A stretch of 64,000 nt of DNA from Myceligenerans crystallogenes (GCF_039529775.1 NZ_BAAANL010000012.1:1-64000), one strand, 5' to 3'. Numbered from the stretch's first letter, positions 9,533 to 18,421 are shown. Notes: generated by a model from the sequence alone, not told the origin. Program-made: numbers and translations.

Positions 9533-10282
9533 ATGGACGATGTTCAGGTCGTCGTCGCCCACAGCCAGCGCGCGACGCTGCGCGTCGGCGACGTGTTCCT
9601 CAAGGTCGACGGAGACCCCGCGCACGCCGACGTCGAGGTCCGGGCGATGGCCCTGGCGCCGGTGCCGACCCCGGCGATCCTCTGGCGCGAGCCGCCCGTG
9701 CTCGCGATCGCCGCCGTGCCCGGCACAGCGCTCGGCGTCCTCGGCGAACCGTCGACGGCGTCGTCCGCGGCCTGGGCCGCGGCAGGTGCCGCCGTACGAA
9801 GGCTGCACGAGGCGCCGTTGCCGCCGTGGTCAGGACGTCTGAACATCGACGACCTGGCGGCGGAGCTCGAGCGCGAGTGCGCCTGGCTGCTCGCCGACGG
9901 CGTCCTGCCCGCCGAGGTGATCCGTCGCAACCACGAGATCGCGCGGACGGCACTACGGCCGTGGAAACCGGTGTTCATTCACGGCGACCTGCAGATCACC
10001 CACGTGTTCGTCGACGACGACGAGGTCACCGGCATCATCGACTGGTCCGAGGCCGCCCCCGGCGACGCCATGTTCGACCTCGCCATCCTGACCCTCGGAC
10101 ACGAGGAACGCCTGGACGATCTACTCGAGGGTTACGGCCCCGGCGCGGACCGGGACGTGATCCGCGCGTGGTGGTCACTGCGGAGCCTGACGGCCTCGCG
10201 CTGGCTGATCGAGCACGGCTTCGACCCGGACGCACCGGGATGCGAGTTCGACGTCCTCAGATCGCAAGGCAGTCAGGGCTGA
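9533..10282 (+). CDS. Aminoglycoside phosphotransferase (APH) family kinase
   Basis: Small-molecule kinase-fold protein of 249 residues. The catalytic loop is HGDLQITH (D152) and the metal-binding segment is IIDWSEAAPGD. The position normally held by Asn in HGDxxxxN is His157, as in some actinobacterial members whose substrates are unknown. The glycine-rich N-lobe is short, which is common in this family. Start choice is between ATG 9533 and ATG 9524; neither has a strong ribosome site. It stands alone after the defence operon. No resistance function should be assumed from the family name. Confidence 0.75.
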   Translation: MDDVQVVVAHSQRATLRVGDVFLKVDGDPAHADVEVRAMALAPVPTPAILWREPPVLAIAAVPGTALGVLGEPSTASSAAWAAAGAAVRRLHEAPLPPWSGRLNIDDLAAELERECAWLLADGVLPAEVIRRNHEIARTALRPWKPVFIHGDLQITHVFVDDDEVTGIIDWSEAAPGDAMFDLAILTLGHEERLDDLLEGYGPGADRDVIRAWWSLRSLTASRWLIEHGFDPDAPGCEFDVLRSQGSQG

Positions 10283-10352
10283 GCTCCTTGACGGCGCGAT
10301 ACCGCGGCCCTGCTCGAGGATTGATCCGCTGACCCTGGCACTCACAGTTGAG

Positions 10353-11018
10353 TCAGCGAGGAGAAACAGGCGCGGGCGGATCCTGCAGGCCGGAGGGCGG
10401 CTGCCCACCGGCCACAGCCGGCGGCGTCGGGTAGATCGGCACGGCCGGGCCCTGGGCGGTCGGCCACCCGGGCTGCGCCGGGTACTGCGGCGCAGGCTGC
10501 GGAGGCGCGGGATAAGCAGGCGCCGGGTAGGCGACTTGCGGGTACGGCGACGGCGCCGGGTGCGATCCGGGCGGGAGGGCCCACATGCCCGGGGCCGGCT
10601 GACCGGGCAGGGGTGCACGGCCGCGAGGATCCAGGCCGTACCGGTTCGGCCCTCGCGTCCCCGGCAGGAACAGGAAGACCACCACGACGATCCCGGCGAT
10701 CGGGACACTGCTCAGCAGGGCCCACCAGCCCGACTTGTCGGCGTCGTGCAGACGCCGCACCAGGACTGCGAGCCCTGGCAGGTAGAGACCGATGATCGTG
10801 GTGGCCAGGAGCACGAGCAGGATGACCATCGGCACCGTCGGCACCTCGATCGGGCCGTCCGCGGTCCCGGCGAAGAGCGTGACCATGTAGAGCGCATACA
10901 CGATCGCCACCGAGCCGGCGAAGAACAGGTAGAACCACCAGTACTCCGCCGGAGTCGCACGCCCGTTGAAGTTGGCGTACTGCCGAAGCGCACTGGACAC
11001 AGCCTTGCCGAAGGACAT
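10353..11018 (-). CDS. DUF805 membrane protein with Pro-rich C-terminal tail
   Basis: Predicted integral membrane protein of 221 residues. The DUF805 core fills residues 1-125: FNGRATPAEYWWF, several hydrophobic helices and the conserved VRRLHDADKSGWW. A cytoplasmic or extracellular Pro/Ala/Gln/Tyr-rich tail of about 95 residues follows, of the kind often seen in actinobacteria. The start at 11018 is preceded by GAGAGGG; a longer frame upstream lacks such a site. The function of DUF805 is unknown. It is divergent from the lipoprotein gene at 11275. Confidence 0.85.
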   Translation of the reverse strand: MSFGKAVSSALRQYANFNGRATPAEYWWFYLFFAGSVAIVYALYMVTLFAGTADGPIEVPTVPMVILLVLLATTIIGLYLPGLAVLVRRLHDADKSGWWALLSSVPIAGIVVVVFLFLPGTRGPNRYGLDPRGRAPLPGQPAPGMWALPPGSHPAPSPYPQVAYPAPAYPAPPQPAPQYPAQPGWPTAQGPAVPIYPTPPAVAGGQPPSGLQDPPAPVSPR

Positions 11019-11274
11019 CAGAACCCTCTCGCACCGGGACGGCCCCATGCCGCCCGTCAGTGCCCATCCTGGCGCATAACGATGTGAACTATGCAATTTC
11101 CGGCCATGCCGCGTGTCGCCGGACGCATCGAACCATAGGTCGACCCTGGTAGCTGTATATATACCGGTTTTTCATCGGACACCGGATAAGGCCGGTAGGG
11201 TTATGGGCCGGACCGCCGTGAGCGGGGGCACCGCCGCTGGTGATCCCGTGGACCACCAGGAAGGACACGTTCCT

Positions 11275-11916
11275 ATGCACGTCCGCAAGCGCACCATCGC
11301 CGCCGCCCTCAGCGCGACGCTCGCCGTCGCGGCCGCCGTAGGGCTGACCGCCTGCACCTCGGGTGCCGGCGAGCCTGCCCAGACGCTCGAGGAGCTGCAG
11401 GCCTCCGAGAGTGCCGCCGCCTCAGCTCCCGCAGAAGTGGCGCCGTCGCCGGAGGCCGACGAGAAGAAGCAAGCTGTCGAGGCGGCCAAGCTCGCCTTCG
11501 ACGCCTTCCTCAAGTTGGACGACGACGCCCGTCAGAACATCGACTCGTTCGACGAGAAGCGCTACGAAGAGGTCGCTGTCGACATGGCGCTCGTCGACGC
11601 CCGCGGGCTGTTCCGCACGTCCTACACCAAGGGGTACCGCAGCGTCGGCGATAGCTCGTGGGAGTTGCTCAAGACGCCAAAGGTGGACCTGAAGAACAAG
11701 CCCAAGAGCGAGCCGCCGGTGCGCCCGACCGTCGAGTTGACGGTCTGCATCGACACGTCCGCAGTCGACGTGGTCGACAGGGACGGTGTCTCTGTCGTGC
11801 CGGAAGGCGGTCAGAGCCGGTACCTCTCGTTCGTCTCGGTCGTCGATGTGGACCACCCGAACGACGAGTGGCGAGTGAGTGACGTCGGCTACACCGAGGA
11901 CGTCAAGTCATGCTGA
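11275..11916 (+). CDS. Secreted lipoprotein, function unknown
   Basis: Predicted lipoprotein of 213 residues. The basic start MHVRKR is followed by a hydrophobic stretch and a lipobox ending LTAC, then a Ser/Ala/Glu-rich linker. The C-terminal 130 residues resemble small cell-surface proteins with an SnoaL/NTF2-like shape (SFDEKRYEEVAVDMALVDARG), but I cannot name a family. The start is chosen for the AGGAAGG site 10 bp upstream and for the signal peptide. Its stop codon overlaps the next start by 7 bp, so the two genes are translationally coupled. Confidence 0.8.
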   Translation: MHVRKRTIAAALSATLAVAAAVGLTACTSGAGEPAQTLEELQASESAAASAPAEVAPSPEADEKKQAVEAAKLAFDAFLKLDDDARQNIDSFDEKRYEEVAVDMALVDARGLFRTSYTKGYRSVGDSSWELLKTPKVDLKNKPKSEPPVRPTVELTVCIDTSAVDVVDRDGVSVVPEGGQSRYLSFVSVVDVDHPNDEWRVSDVGYTEDVKSC

Positions 11917-12923
11917 ATCGCCTCGGAGCAGTCTTCTGTCTGCTCGTCGCGATCGTCGCCGGCCCCGCAGGCGCCACGGCAACTGCCGATGAAGGCTGCG
12001 TCGTCGATCGCCTCATCAAGACATGCGAGAAGCGCGACGCCGGCACGGTCACCATCACCTTGGAGCCCAAGGGAGATTCGTCGTCAGGCGGTGTGGTGCA
12101 CGCCGTGGATCCGGTCTGCCGTTCCGGCAACACGGTGATCCCGTGCTTCGTGGAGGGCTACGGCAGCTGGAACGGCTCGTGCTACGTCCAGGAAGCAGAC
12201 CTGAGCAACCTCGACGATGCGACTCGCAAGGCGTTCAAGGAGCGGATGATCGACGCCGCCCGCGAGAAGGGCCTGCTGGGTCCGGACGAGAAGCCGAAGG
12301 GCGACGAGGGACTCTTCGTGGACTGCACGCCGCCGGTCTGCATCGACGGCCGGGACGCGGACACGATCGACGACTACTGCTACCAGAGCCAGGACTACTG
12401 GGCTCCTCGCCTGCCGCCGGCGGTGGGCGACGTGCAGGACCTGGTCGCCGAGGCCGTCTCCTCGATGGGCCTGACGGCGATCACACTGGGTACGACGCCG
12501 TTCTCCGGCAAACAGGAATCGGGGAAGCCCTATGTAGGGACCATCGGCCTCCCCGTCTGGCTGTGGGCAGAGGATCCTGGCTCGGCCGACATGGGACCGA
12601 ACCATGCCGACGCCACCGATGGCGTGACGACCGTCGAGGTGGACGCAGAGGTCTCGTCCGTCGAGTGGGACCTCGGGAGCGACGACATCGAGCCGATCGT
12701 CTGCGAGGGACCCGGCGTCGCGTACGAGGAGAGCTTCGGCGTCGATGCTCGGCCCGACTGCGGCTACTTCGAGGGCTACCAGCAGGACGGCGAGTACGAG
12801 GTCACGGCGACATCCCACTGGGACATCACCTGGGAGGGCGCCGGCATGACCGGCACCGCCACCTTGGAGCTCGAGGACTCCGTCAACCTGGTCCTGGGCG
12901 AGGTCCAGGTCTTGACGCAATAG
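11910..12923 (+). CDS. Secreted protein, coupled to the upstream lipoprotein
   Basis: Exported protein of 337 residues with a Sec signal peptide (MLNRLGAVFCLLVAIVAGPAGATA). The mature part contains about ten Cys residues, many probably paired (CVVDRLIKTC, DPVC, IPC, GSC, DCTPPVC, YC, VC, DC). The C-terminal half is rich in acidic residues and Trp/Tyr, with short beta-like stretches such as GEYEVTATSHWDITW that recall Ig- or PKD-like folds. Similar actinobacterial genes are often labelled ATP/GTP-binding proteins without support. ATG 11910 lies inside the stop region of the lipoprotein gene. Surface function unknown. Confidence 0.75.
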   Translation: MLNRLGAVFCLLVAIVAGPAGATATADEGCVVDRLIKTCEKRDAGTVTITLEPKGDSSSGGVVHAVDPVCRSGNTVIPCFVEGYGSWNGSCYVQEADLSNLDDATRKAFKERMIDAAREKGLLGPDEKPKGDEGLFVDCTPPVCIDGRDADTIDDYCYQSQDYWAPRLPPAVGDVQDLVAEAVSSMGLTAITLGTTPFSGKQESGKPYVGTIGLPVWLWAEDPGSADMGPNHADATDGVTTVEVDAEVSSVEWDLGSDDIEPIVCEGPGVAYEESFGVDARPDCGYFEGYQQDGEYEVTATSHWDITWEGAGMTGTATLELEDSVNLVLGEVQVLTQ

Positions 12924-12994
12924 GGCCTCACATGAACGTCGCCCCCCTCGGTGCCGGGCATCCGTCGGGCACCAAGGCTGGGGCCAGGAGGATC

Positions 12995-13579
12995 TCAGCG
13001 GTTCTCAGGGAGCATCGGGGCGTGCAGCACCGACTCGGTCTGCCCGAAGACCTGCGTGATCACGCGGACCGCTTCGGCCTCCGAGATCTCGCGGACCTTG
13101 TACCCGGGGCTGACGCCCCAGAGGGCGACGGCGAGGTCGCGGGCTTGGTGCCAGTGCCCGTCGATCTCGAGGACGGAGTCGGTTTCCGGGTCGTCGGGAA
13201 TCTCCCGGCGGAACAAGGCGCGCTCCGCGCCGTTGACGTCCTGGCGGTAGAAGCGAACCGGTGGTCGCATCGGCTTCCATTGCAGCTCACGCCACTTGTC
13301 GAGCTCCTCCTCCACCGTCCCCGAGGTGCCCAGCACGAAGAACTTCTCGCTCGGATTGCGGAACTTCGGCACCGCGATCGGCGGGACCATCACGCGACTG
13401 GTGAACTCCCGCGTGCGGGCGTATTCGGCGGCGTTCCAGTGCACGACCCACGCGTCCATGGCATCCTGCACGTCGAGCACCACGAACGTACCGGGTGGAT
13501 CGCCCTCCCGCTCCTCGAATTCGGCGATCACCTGCTCGACGATCCGGCGACCATCCGCCCGACTGAGGAAATCACTCAC
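12995..13579 (-). CDS. YrhB/Imm35-like immunity protein candidate
   Basis: Protein of 194 residues starting at GTG 13579, overlapping the stop of the 103-residue gene by 8 bp. Residues 20-85 follow the YrhB/Imm35 pattern: a beta-strand pair AWVVHWNAAEYARTREF, then PIAVPKFRNPSEKFFVLGTSG and a closing EEELDKWREL helix. The remaining 100 residues are an extra C-terminal region I do not recognise. It is the third gene of the toxin operon. Imm35-type proteins are commonly found beside papain-like toxin domains, so it may neutralise the papain-like domain encoded at about 15300-15750. That pairing is inference. Confidence 0.6.
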   Translation of the reverse strand: MSDFLSRADGRRIVEQVIAEFEEREGDPPGTFVVLDVQDAMDAWVVHWNAAEYARTREFTSRVMVPPIAVPKFRNPSEKFFVLGTSGTVEEELDKWRELQWKPMRPPVRFYRQDVNGAERALFRREIPDDPETDSVLEIDGHWHQARDLAVALWGVSPGYKVREISEAEAVRVITQVFGQTESVLHAPMLPENR

Positions 13580-13883
13580 TCTGCCCCTCCGCTCGGCGCT
13601 GCTCCTCGCGCTCGGCACGACGACGGGCGCGCCGCTGCTTCTGAATCTCCTGCATTTCGCGCTGGGCGCGAAGGCGTTCGATGAAGTTGTCCAGCGCCGC
13701 CGACTCTGATTCAAACCTGGCGATCTCACCAGCCAACCCGCCCCGCTCACTGGTGGCGTACGTCAGCCAGCCAGCCTGGTCTTTCTTAATCACAATACCG
13801 TCAGCAAACACTTTGCCCTCGAACAGCGTATACGGGCCAAGCCCTTCCTGGTCAATAACCTCTTTGGCCTCGTTGACGTTCAT
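13572..13883 (-). CDS. Small immunity protein candidate for the TNT toxin tip
   Basis: Protein of 103 residues. Residues 1-70 begin MNVNEAKEVIDQEGLGPYTL and contain GWLTYATSERGG followed by an amphipathic FESESAALDNFIERL helix. The shape matches small polymorphic-toxin immunity proteins (Imm59-like by eye, not certain). The last 30 residues are a highly basic helix of Arg/Glu/Gln repeats. Its ATG overlaps the toxin stop codon by 4 bp (ATGA), which fits co-production with the toxin. The first two thirds have lower GC than the surrounding genes, as does the adjacent toxin tip. Confidence 0.65.
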   Translation of the reverse strand: MNVNEAKEVIDQEGLGPYTLFEGKVFADGIVIKKDQAGWLTYATSERGGLAGEIARFESESAALDNFIERLRAQREMQEIQKQRRARRRAEREEQRRAEGQSE

Positions 13884-16800
13884 TGGGTCAGCTCCTTAAG
13901 TACGCCGAGCCCTTCAAGCAGCTCGACACTCATCGGCAATAGGGATTGGACCGCCCCACCCTTCGCACCAAATGCAGCGGCCGCAGGGCCTTCCTGCACC
14001 GCCATTTTATCCCAGGTCAAATTGTAACGACTCATCAACACGTCCACTTCATGTCGCACATCGGCCGGAGCGGCCTCGTAGTGCGAGCGCAGGTTGCTAA
14101 AGTCGCCGACTACCTCGTACTGGTGATACTGACGTGGGTCTTCAATGTACGGCAGCGATCGCTCATCGTAGTCGAATGCTTCACCGTTCCGAACCGGGGA
14201 GACAAATCTTCCGTCAGGCGTCCCGTATCGGTCAAAAATCTCACCCTTCTCGGGCAACCGTTTAGGCATGACCGGTTCCCTTGTCACGGGGTCGATCTCG
14301 AATACGTCGACCATGAATCCATTGCGTGGCGCATGACGTTCCCAGTCGATCTTCATCGTCTCGGAATCCATGAAACGCATGTCCCGAGGAACCGAGACAT
14401 CATCCGGCCATTTATCCGTCCGCATGAAGTCATCGACTTCGTCCGGCGCGTTCGCCTTCAGGTAGTCGATCAACTGATCCCCGTTGAGCGCGCTCTTCAG
14501 GTGAATCTTCGCTGGGTCGCCTCCACTTGGGTCCGCGTCCTGCAATGCTCGTTCAGCGTCCTGCCTCGCCCGCTCCCCGTCCTGTTCGGCGCGTTCAGTG
14601 TCCTGCCGCTCTCGTTCCTCGTCCTGACGGTCCCGTTCGGTGTCTTGCTGGGCTCGTTCCTTGTCCTGCTCGGCCCGATCCGCATCCTGTTCGGCTCGCT
14701 CCTGGTCCTGCCGCTCCCGCTCCGCGAGCTGACGTGCTCGCTCCTCGTCCTGCCGGGCGCGCTCCGCATCCTGTCGTTCCCGCTCGGCGTCCTGGCGCGC
14801 TCGCTCCTCCGCCGTCGATGCCGGTTCGTCCTGGTCCCCTCGCTTCTCGTCCTCCCGCGCCCGTTCCGCATCCTGGCGGGCCCGTTCCGCGTCCTGCTGG
14901 GCCTGCTCCTCGAGCTGGCGCGCTCGCTCGGCGTCCTGACGTTCTCGTTCCGCGTCCTGCTGGGCGCGCTCCTTGTCCTGGCGTTCCCGTTCGGCGTCCT
15001 GGTGGGCCCGTTCCTTGTCCTGACCCTCTCGCTCCGCGTCCTGCCGCGCCCGTTCCCTGTTCTGACGCTCCCGCTCGGCATCCTGACGCTCCCGCTCGGC
15101 ATCCTGCTGCGCCCGTTCCTCCTCCTGGCGCTTCCGCTCGGCGTCCTGACGCGCCCGCTCCAGGTCCTCGGGCGTCGGCTCCTCGCCCTTGCCGGCGGCC
15201 TCGTTCAGGTCCAGGGTCTTGTCCCGCGTCAGCGGGTCCAGACCCGGCGCGCCCGCATCCGGTGACTGGAAGTCCGCACCCGGGTGGGATCCCGGCGCCG
15301 TCTCCAGGAAGTACAGGTCGTCCCCGGGCCGGAGCCTCGCCAGCTCGCCGGTCTGCGGGTCCAGGAACACAGGCCCGTGGTCCGGGTGGTTGACCACGTT
15401 GATGACGTGGCCGATCCTCCCGTCGGCCCGTTCGATCCCCACGACACCACGCGAGCCCTCGCCCAGGGCATCGAGGCGGTCGATGATGGCGTCCGGTCCG
15501 TCGGCCTTGTGCCACTGCCCGCCGAGCCGGTCCGAGAGCTCGGTGATCGGCCGCGATCCCGCCGACGGCGCCGCGAGCACGTCCTTCCCGCCCAGGCTCA
15601 GGTCCCCGGCCAGCGCCGCCCGCGTGCAGTTGTCGCGGAAGCCCGCCACGCCGTCGTCGTACCGGTTCGCGTTCACGTCCCGGAACCACGGCATCTCGTT
15701 CGCGATGAAGTCCCGCGCCTGTTCCGGCGTCATCGACCCCGCATGCACGGCCGGGCGCGACCCGCCCGGCGGCTCCGAGGCCAGCTCCCGGGCCCGCGAC
15801 CCGTCGTGCCATGGGTTGCCCGGATCCGGCGCCGGACGGTTCCCCTCGGGCCAGTCGACCGCCCCGGCCCCGTCCGGCCGCCCGACGCCCTGTCCCAGCT
15901 CGTCGAACTCACCGGGGATCTCCGCCCGCCGCTCCGGCGTCGTGTCCGGATCGAGCCACTCGCCGAGCAGGTCGTCCATCCTCCGGCTCGCGGCCAGGCT
16001 CTCGGGCGTGTGGAACTCGACCGAGACGATGTTCCCGTCGGGGTCCATCCAGTGCGACGTGATCCCCGGCGCACCGCTCCGCCCCCAGCCGTTGTCCAGG
16101 CCTCCGACCGGCCGGTACCCGCGATCGGCCAGCTCGTCGATGATGCCCTGCGCCGACGCCGTGAAGTCCTCCGGATCCGCGACCACCCGGTACCGGACGC
16201 CGTCCATCGTGTCGGACAGCAGGTCCCGCGCCGGCACCCCGTCCAGCCGCCGCGCGCCGGACGCCAGCTCGCCGTACAGCTCAGGAGCCGGCTTCACCCG
16301 GTCGCCGTCGTCCAGCCGTGCACCGTCGAAGCCGCCGACGACGTCGGCCACGTCCCGCGTCAGTGCCGGCTCCGCGTCCCGCAGCCCGTCGAGGAACTCG
16401 TCGGCTGCCGCCACCTGCGAGCGCGACAGGGACAGCCGCTCGTCCGGGCTCCGCCACGCGACCGGGTCCGCAGACACGGTGCCGGGCTCACGCCCGGCCG
16501 ACCCGTCCGGATCGGGGACGACGACGTCGCCGGGCGGGCTCTGCTCCGACGGGGCACCGTCACCCCGGCTCTCGTCACCGTCGCGACGACCGCCGGCCCC
16601 GTCGCCGGGGTCACCATCGGCACGGCCGTGGTCACCGTCGGCACGGCCGTGTTCGACGCCACCACGGGCGTCAGCGCTCGGCCGGCTACCACCACCGTCC
16701 TGAGCTGGGGCGTCGGTGTCAGGGAGACCCCGATCCCCGCCGGACCGGCCGTCGCCGGGGACTCCTCCGGGTGCGGCCGGGTCCGGGTGACGGTCGTACC

Positions 16801-18421
16801 CGTCCGGCCGGCGCTCGGGCGCCCGGGTGGCCTGCGCGGCCGCCTGCTGCGCCTCGAGCTCGGCCTGGATGTGCTTCAGCCTGGTGGTCGCGTGGTTCTC
16901 GTGCTGCTCCCGGGCCACGGCCGCCTGGTGCTCGCGCTTGCGGTCCAGGAGCTCGTCGTACCAGGAGCGCCCGGCGTCGTTGCCGCCGTCCTGGGCCGGG
17001 CTGGCGTGCTCGGGGTCGCGGCGGTCCGGCAGCCGGTTGTCCGCGGCGGGGTCGTAGCCGTCGGGGCTCGGCTCGGACCGCTGCGCCTGGCTCGCGTCCG
17101 GCACCTCCTGCGGGTCCGGGTACCGGCCCGACCTGGCGTCGGAGCTCTGCGGGACCTCGGCGCCGCCGGCCCGGGACCGCGCGCCGTCCCCGCCGGAGGC
17201 GCCCGAGCCACGGGATCCCCCGAGGTCCAGGCTGTTCAGGAGGTCCTTCGCCTTCTTGAAGCCCGCGTCGACGACCGGGCTCAACGGGTCCATCGCGCGG
17301 TCGACGGCACCGGCGAACTGCTGCGCCCGCTCGCCCGTGGCCGCGTCCACGGCCCGGTCGAACAGGTTCGGCCTACGGACGTCCGGTGCATCGGCGTCGG
17401 GCAACGCCCGGGCGGCCCGGCCCGCCCGGCTGGCCGCGCCCAAGCCCTTGACGACCCTGCTCAGGCCGACTCCCGGCACGAACAGGAGTCCCACGTTGCC
17501 TATGGCACGTCCGGGGTCCTCGGCCCACATGTCCCACGCGACGAGGCTCTTTCCCACCGCGAGCCACGCGTCACCAGCCGCATCCGCCTGCCACCACTCG
17601 CCCGACTCCGGATCGAAGCCCAGCAGCTGAGCCATCCCCGACCACGTCTCGGCGGCTGTCTCGGGCTTCCAGCCGTGCTCGTCGATCCCGACCATCGCGC
17701 CGACGTCGGTGATCGCTCCCCAGATCCCGTCGACCCAGACACCCTGCTGGATGCGCCCGACGAAGCCGAAGCCCGCCAGGAGGTCGAAGCCGACCGGCGG
17801 TCCCCACGGCTGGTCCTGCGGCCGCTCCGGCAAGGGATTCCACGCACCCGACCACAGACCCGGCGCGTTCACCCCGAGCCGCTGCACGCCGTCCAGGTCA
17901 CGGATCGTGCGGGCGCAACGCTCCTCGACCTCCACCAGATCCGCCTGGAGCTTGTTCACCGCGGTGATGATGTCGTTGTACTGCGGCACCGCGAGCCACG
18001 AGCCGTGCCAGACCGGTGTGCCACCCGCCAACCAGTTCGCCAGGTCCGTCAGCCCGATCGACTCGACCCACTCCGGGCTGACCAGCCCGTTGAAGTCCTC
18101 CGCCCGCTGCACCAGCTCCGCCCGCCGGGACACCACCGCCCGGTAGTCGTCCGCCAGGCCGTGCAGCGCCCGCGCCACCATGCCCAGCTCGTCGGCGTAG
18201 TCATGGGACTGGTTCCTGACCGGGGCCATCACGCCGAACAGCTGCTCGGCCTCCGGCGCGCGGTAGGACTCCCGCAGCCTCATCCACTGCTCCACCACCG
18301 CCGTGCCCTGACCCCGGATCTCGACGGCGTAGACCTCGAGATCCGCGGCCGCCTCGTCGATCAGCTCCGGATTCAGGTCCCCGCCAGGGAACTGCGAAGG
18401 ATCGAACGGCGGTGTCGACAT
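13880..18421 (-). CDS. Multi-domain polymorphic toxin: helical N-terminus, RelA/SpoT-like, papain-like and TNT domains
   Basis: Effector of 1513 residues. Residues 1-130 are helical (LXG/WXG-like export region, inferred), followed by a pre-toxin part with LLFVPGVGLSRVVKGLG near 315 and a disordered Gly/Asp/Arg linker (400-660). A RelA/SpoT-like domain spans about 675-815: DTMDGVRYRVV, HWMDPDGNIVSVEFHTPES. A papain-like deamidase/protease-type domain follows, with Cys932 (DNCTR), His1005 (GHVINVV) and Asp1021 (FLDPQTG). Residues 1081-1299 are charged repeats of the type ERARQDAER. The C-terminus is a TNT NAD-glycohydrolase-like domain: RYGTPDGRFVSP near 1395, RSLP, QYHQYEVV, AAFGAKGGAVQSLLP. 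Start ATG 18421 has GGGAG upstream. Immunity-like genes follow with overlaps. No signal peptide or secretion gene is seen. Confidence 0.85.
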   Translation of the reverse strand: MSTPPFDPSQFPGGDLNPELIDEAAADLEVYAVEIRGQGTAVVEQWMRLRESYRAPEAEQLFGVMAPVRNQSHDYADELGMVARALHGLADDYRAVVSRRAELVQRAEDFNGLVSPEWVESIGLTDLANWLAGGTPVWHGSWLAVPQYNDIITAVNKLQADLVEVEERCARTIRDLDGVQRLGVNAPGLWSGAWNPLPERPQDQPWGPPVGFDLLAGFGFVGRIQQGVWVDGIWGAITDVGAMVGIDEHGWKPETAAETWSGMAQLLGFDPESGEWWQADAAGDAWLAVGKSLVAWDMWAEDPGRAIGNVGLLFVPGVGLSRVVKGLGAASRAGRAARALPDADAPDVRRPNLFDRAVDAATGERAQQFAGAVDRAMDPLSPVVDAGFKKAKDLLNSLDLGGSRGSGASGGDGARSRAGGAEVPQSSDARSGRYPDPQEVPDASQAQRSEPSPDGYDPAADNRLPDRRDPEHASPAQDGGNDAGRSWYDELLDRKREHQAAVAREQHENHATTRLKHIQAELEAQQAAAQATRAPERRPDGYDRHPDPAAPGGVPGDGRSGGDRGLPDTDAPAQDGGGSRPSADARGGVEHGRADGDHGRADGDPGDGAGGRRDGDESRGDGAPSEQSPPGDVVVPDPDGSAGREPGTVSADPVAWRSPDERLSLSRSQVAAADEFLDGLRDAEPALTRDVADVVGGFDGARLDDGDRVKPAPELYGELASGARRLDGVPARDLLSDTMDGVRYRVVADPEDFTASAQGIIDELADRGYRPVGGLDNGWGRSGAPGITSHWMDPDGNIVSVEFHTPESLAASRRMDDLLGEWLDPDTTPERRAEIPGEFDELGQGVGRPDGAGAVDWPEGNRPAPDPGNPWHDGSRARELASEPPGGSRPAVHAGSMTPEQARDFIANEMPWFRDVNANRYDDGVAGFRDNCTRAALAGDLSLGGKDVLAAPSAGSRPITELSDRLGGQWHKADGPDAIIDRLDALGEGSRGVVGIERADGRIGHVINVVNHPDHGPVFLDPQTGELARLRPGDDLYFLETAPGSHPGADFQSPDAGAPGLDPLTRDKTLDLNEAAGKGEEPTPEDLERARQDAERKRQEEERAQQDAERERQDAERERQNRERARQDAEREGQDKERAHQDAERERQDKERAQQDAERERQDAERARQLEEQAQQDAERARQDAERAREDEKRGDQDEPASTAEERARQDAERERQDAERARQDEERARQLAERERQDQERAEQDADRAEQDKERAQQDTERDRQDEERERQDTERAEQDGERARQDAERALQDADPSGGDPAKIHLKSALNGDQLIDYLKANAPDEVDDFMRTDKWPDDVSVPRDMRFMDSETMKIDWERHAPRNGFMVDVFEIDPVTREPVMPKRLPEKGEIFDRYGTPDGRFVSPVRNGEAFDYDERSLPYIEDPRQYHQYEVVGDFSNLRSHYEAAPADVRHEVDVLMSRYNLTWDKMAVQEGPAAAAFGAKGGAVQSLLPMSVELLEGLGVLKELTQ
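14525..15180 (-). repeat. Degenerate coding repeat (ERxRQDAER-type) inside the toxin gene
   Basis: About 220 codons of near-identical 21-33 bp units encode charged helical repeats such as ERARQDAER, ERAQQDAER and ERERQDAER. They join the papain-like and TNT domains. A long single helix or coiled coil is expected. Units vary in length and wording, so copy number probably changes by slippage or recombination. Confidence 0.85.

Noticed and set aside
11089..11280. Small minus-strand gene upstream of the DUF805 gene
   Set aside because: No ribosome site or motif; it lies over the promoter region of the divergent lipoprotein gene, which explains its AT-rich TATATATA stretch.
14525..15180. CRISPR-like repeated DNA
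   Set aside because: Units are in frame, have no unique spacers, and encode the charged helix of the toxin.
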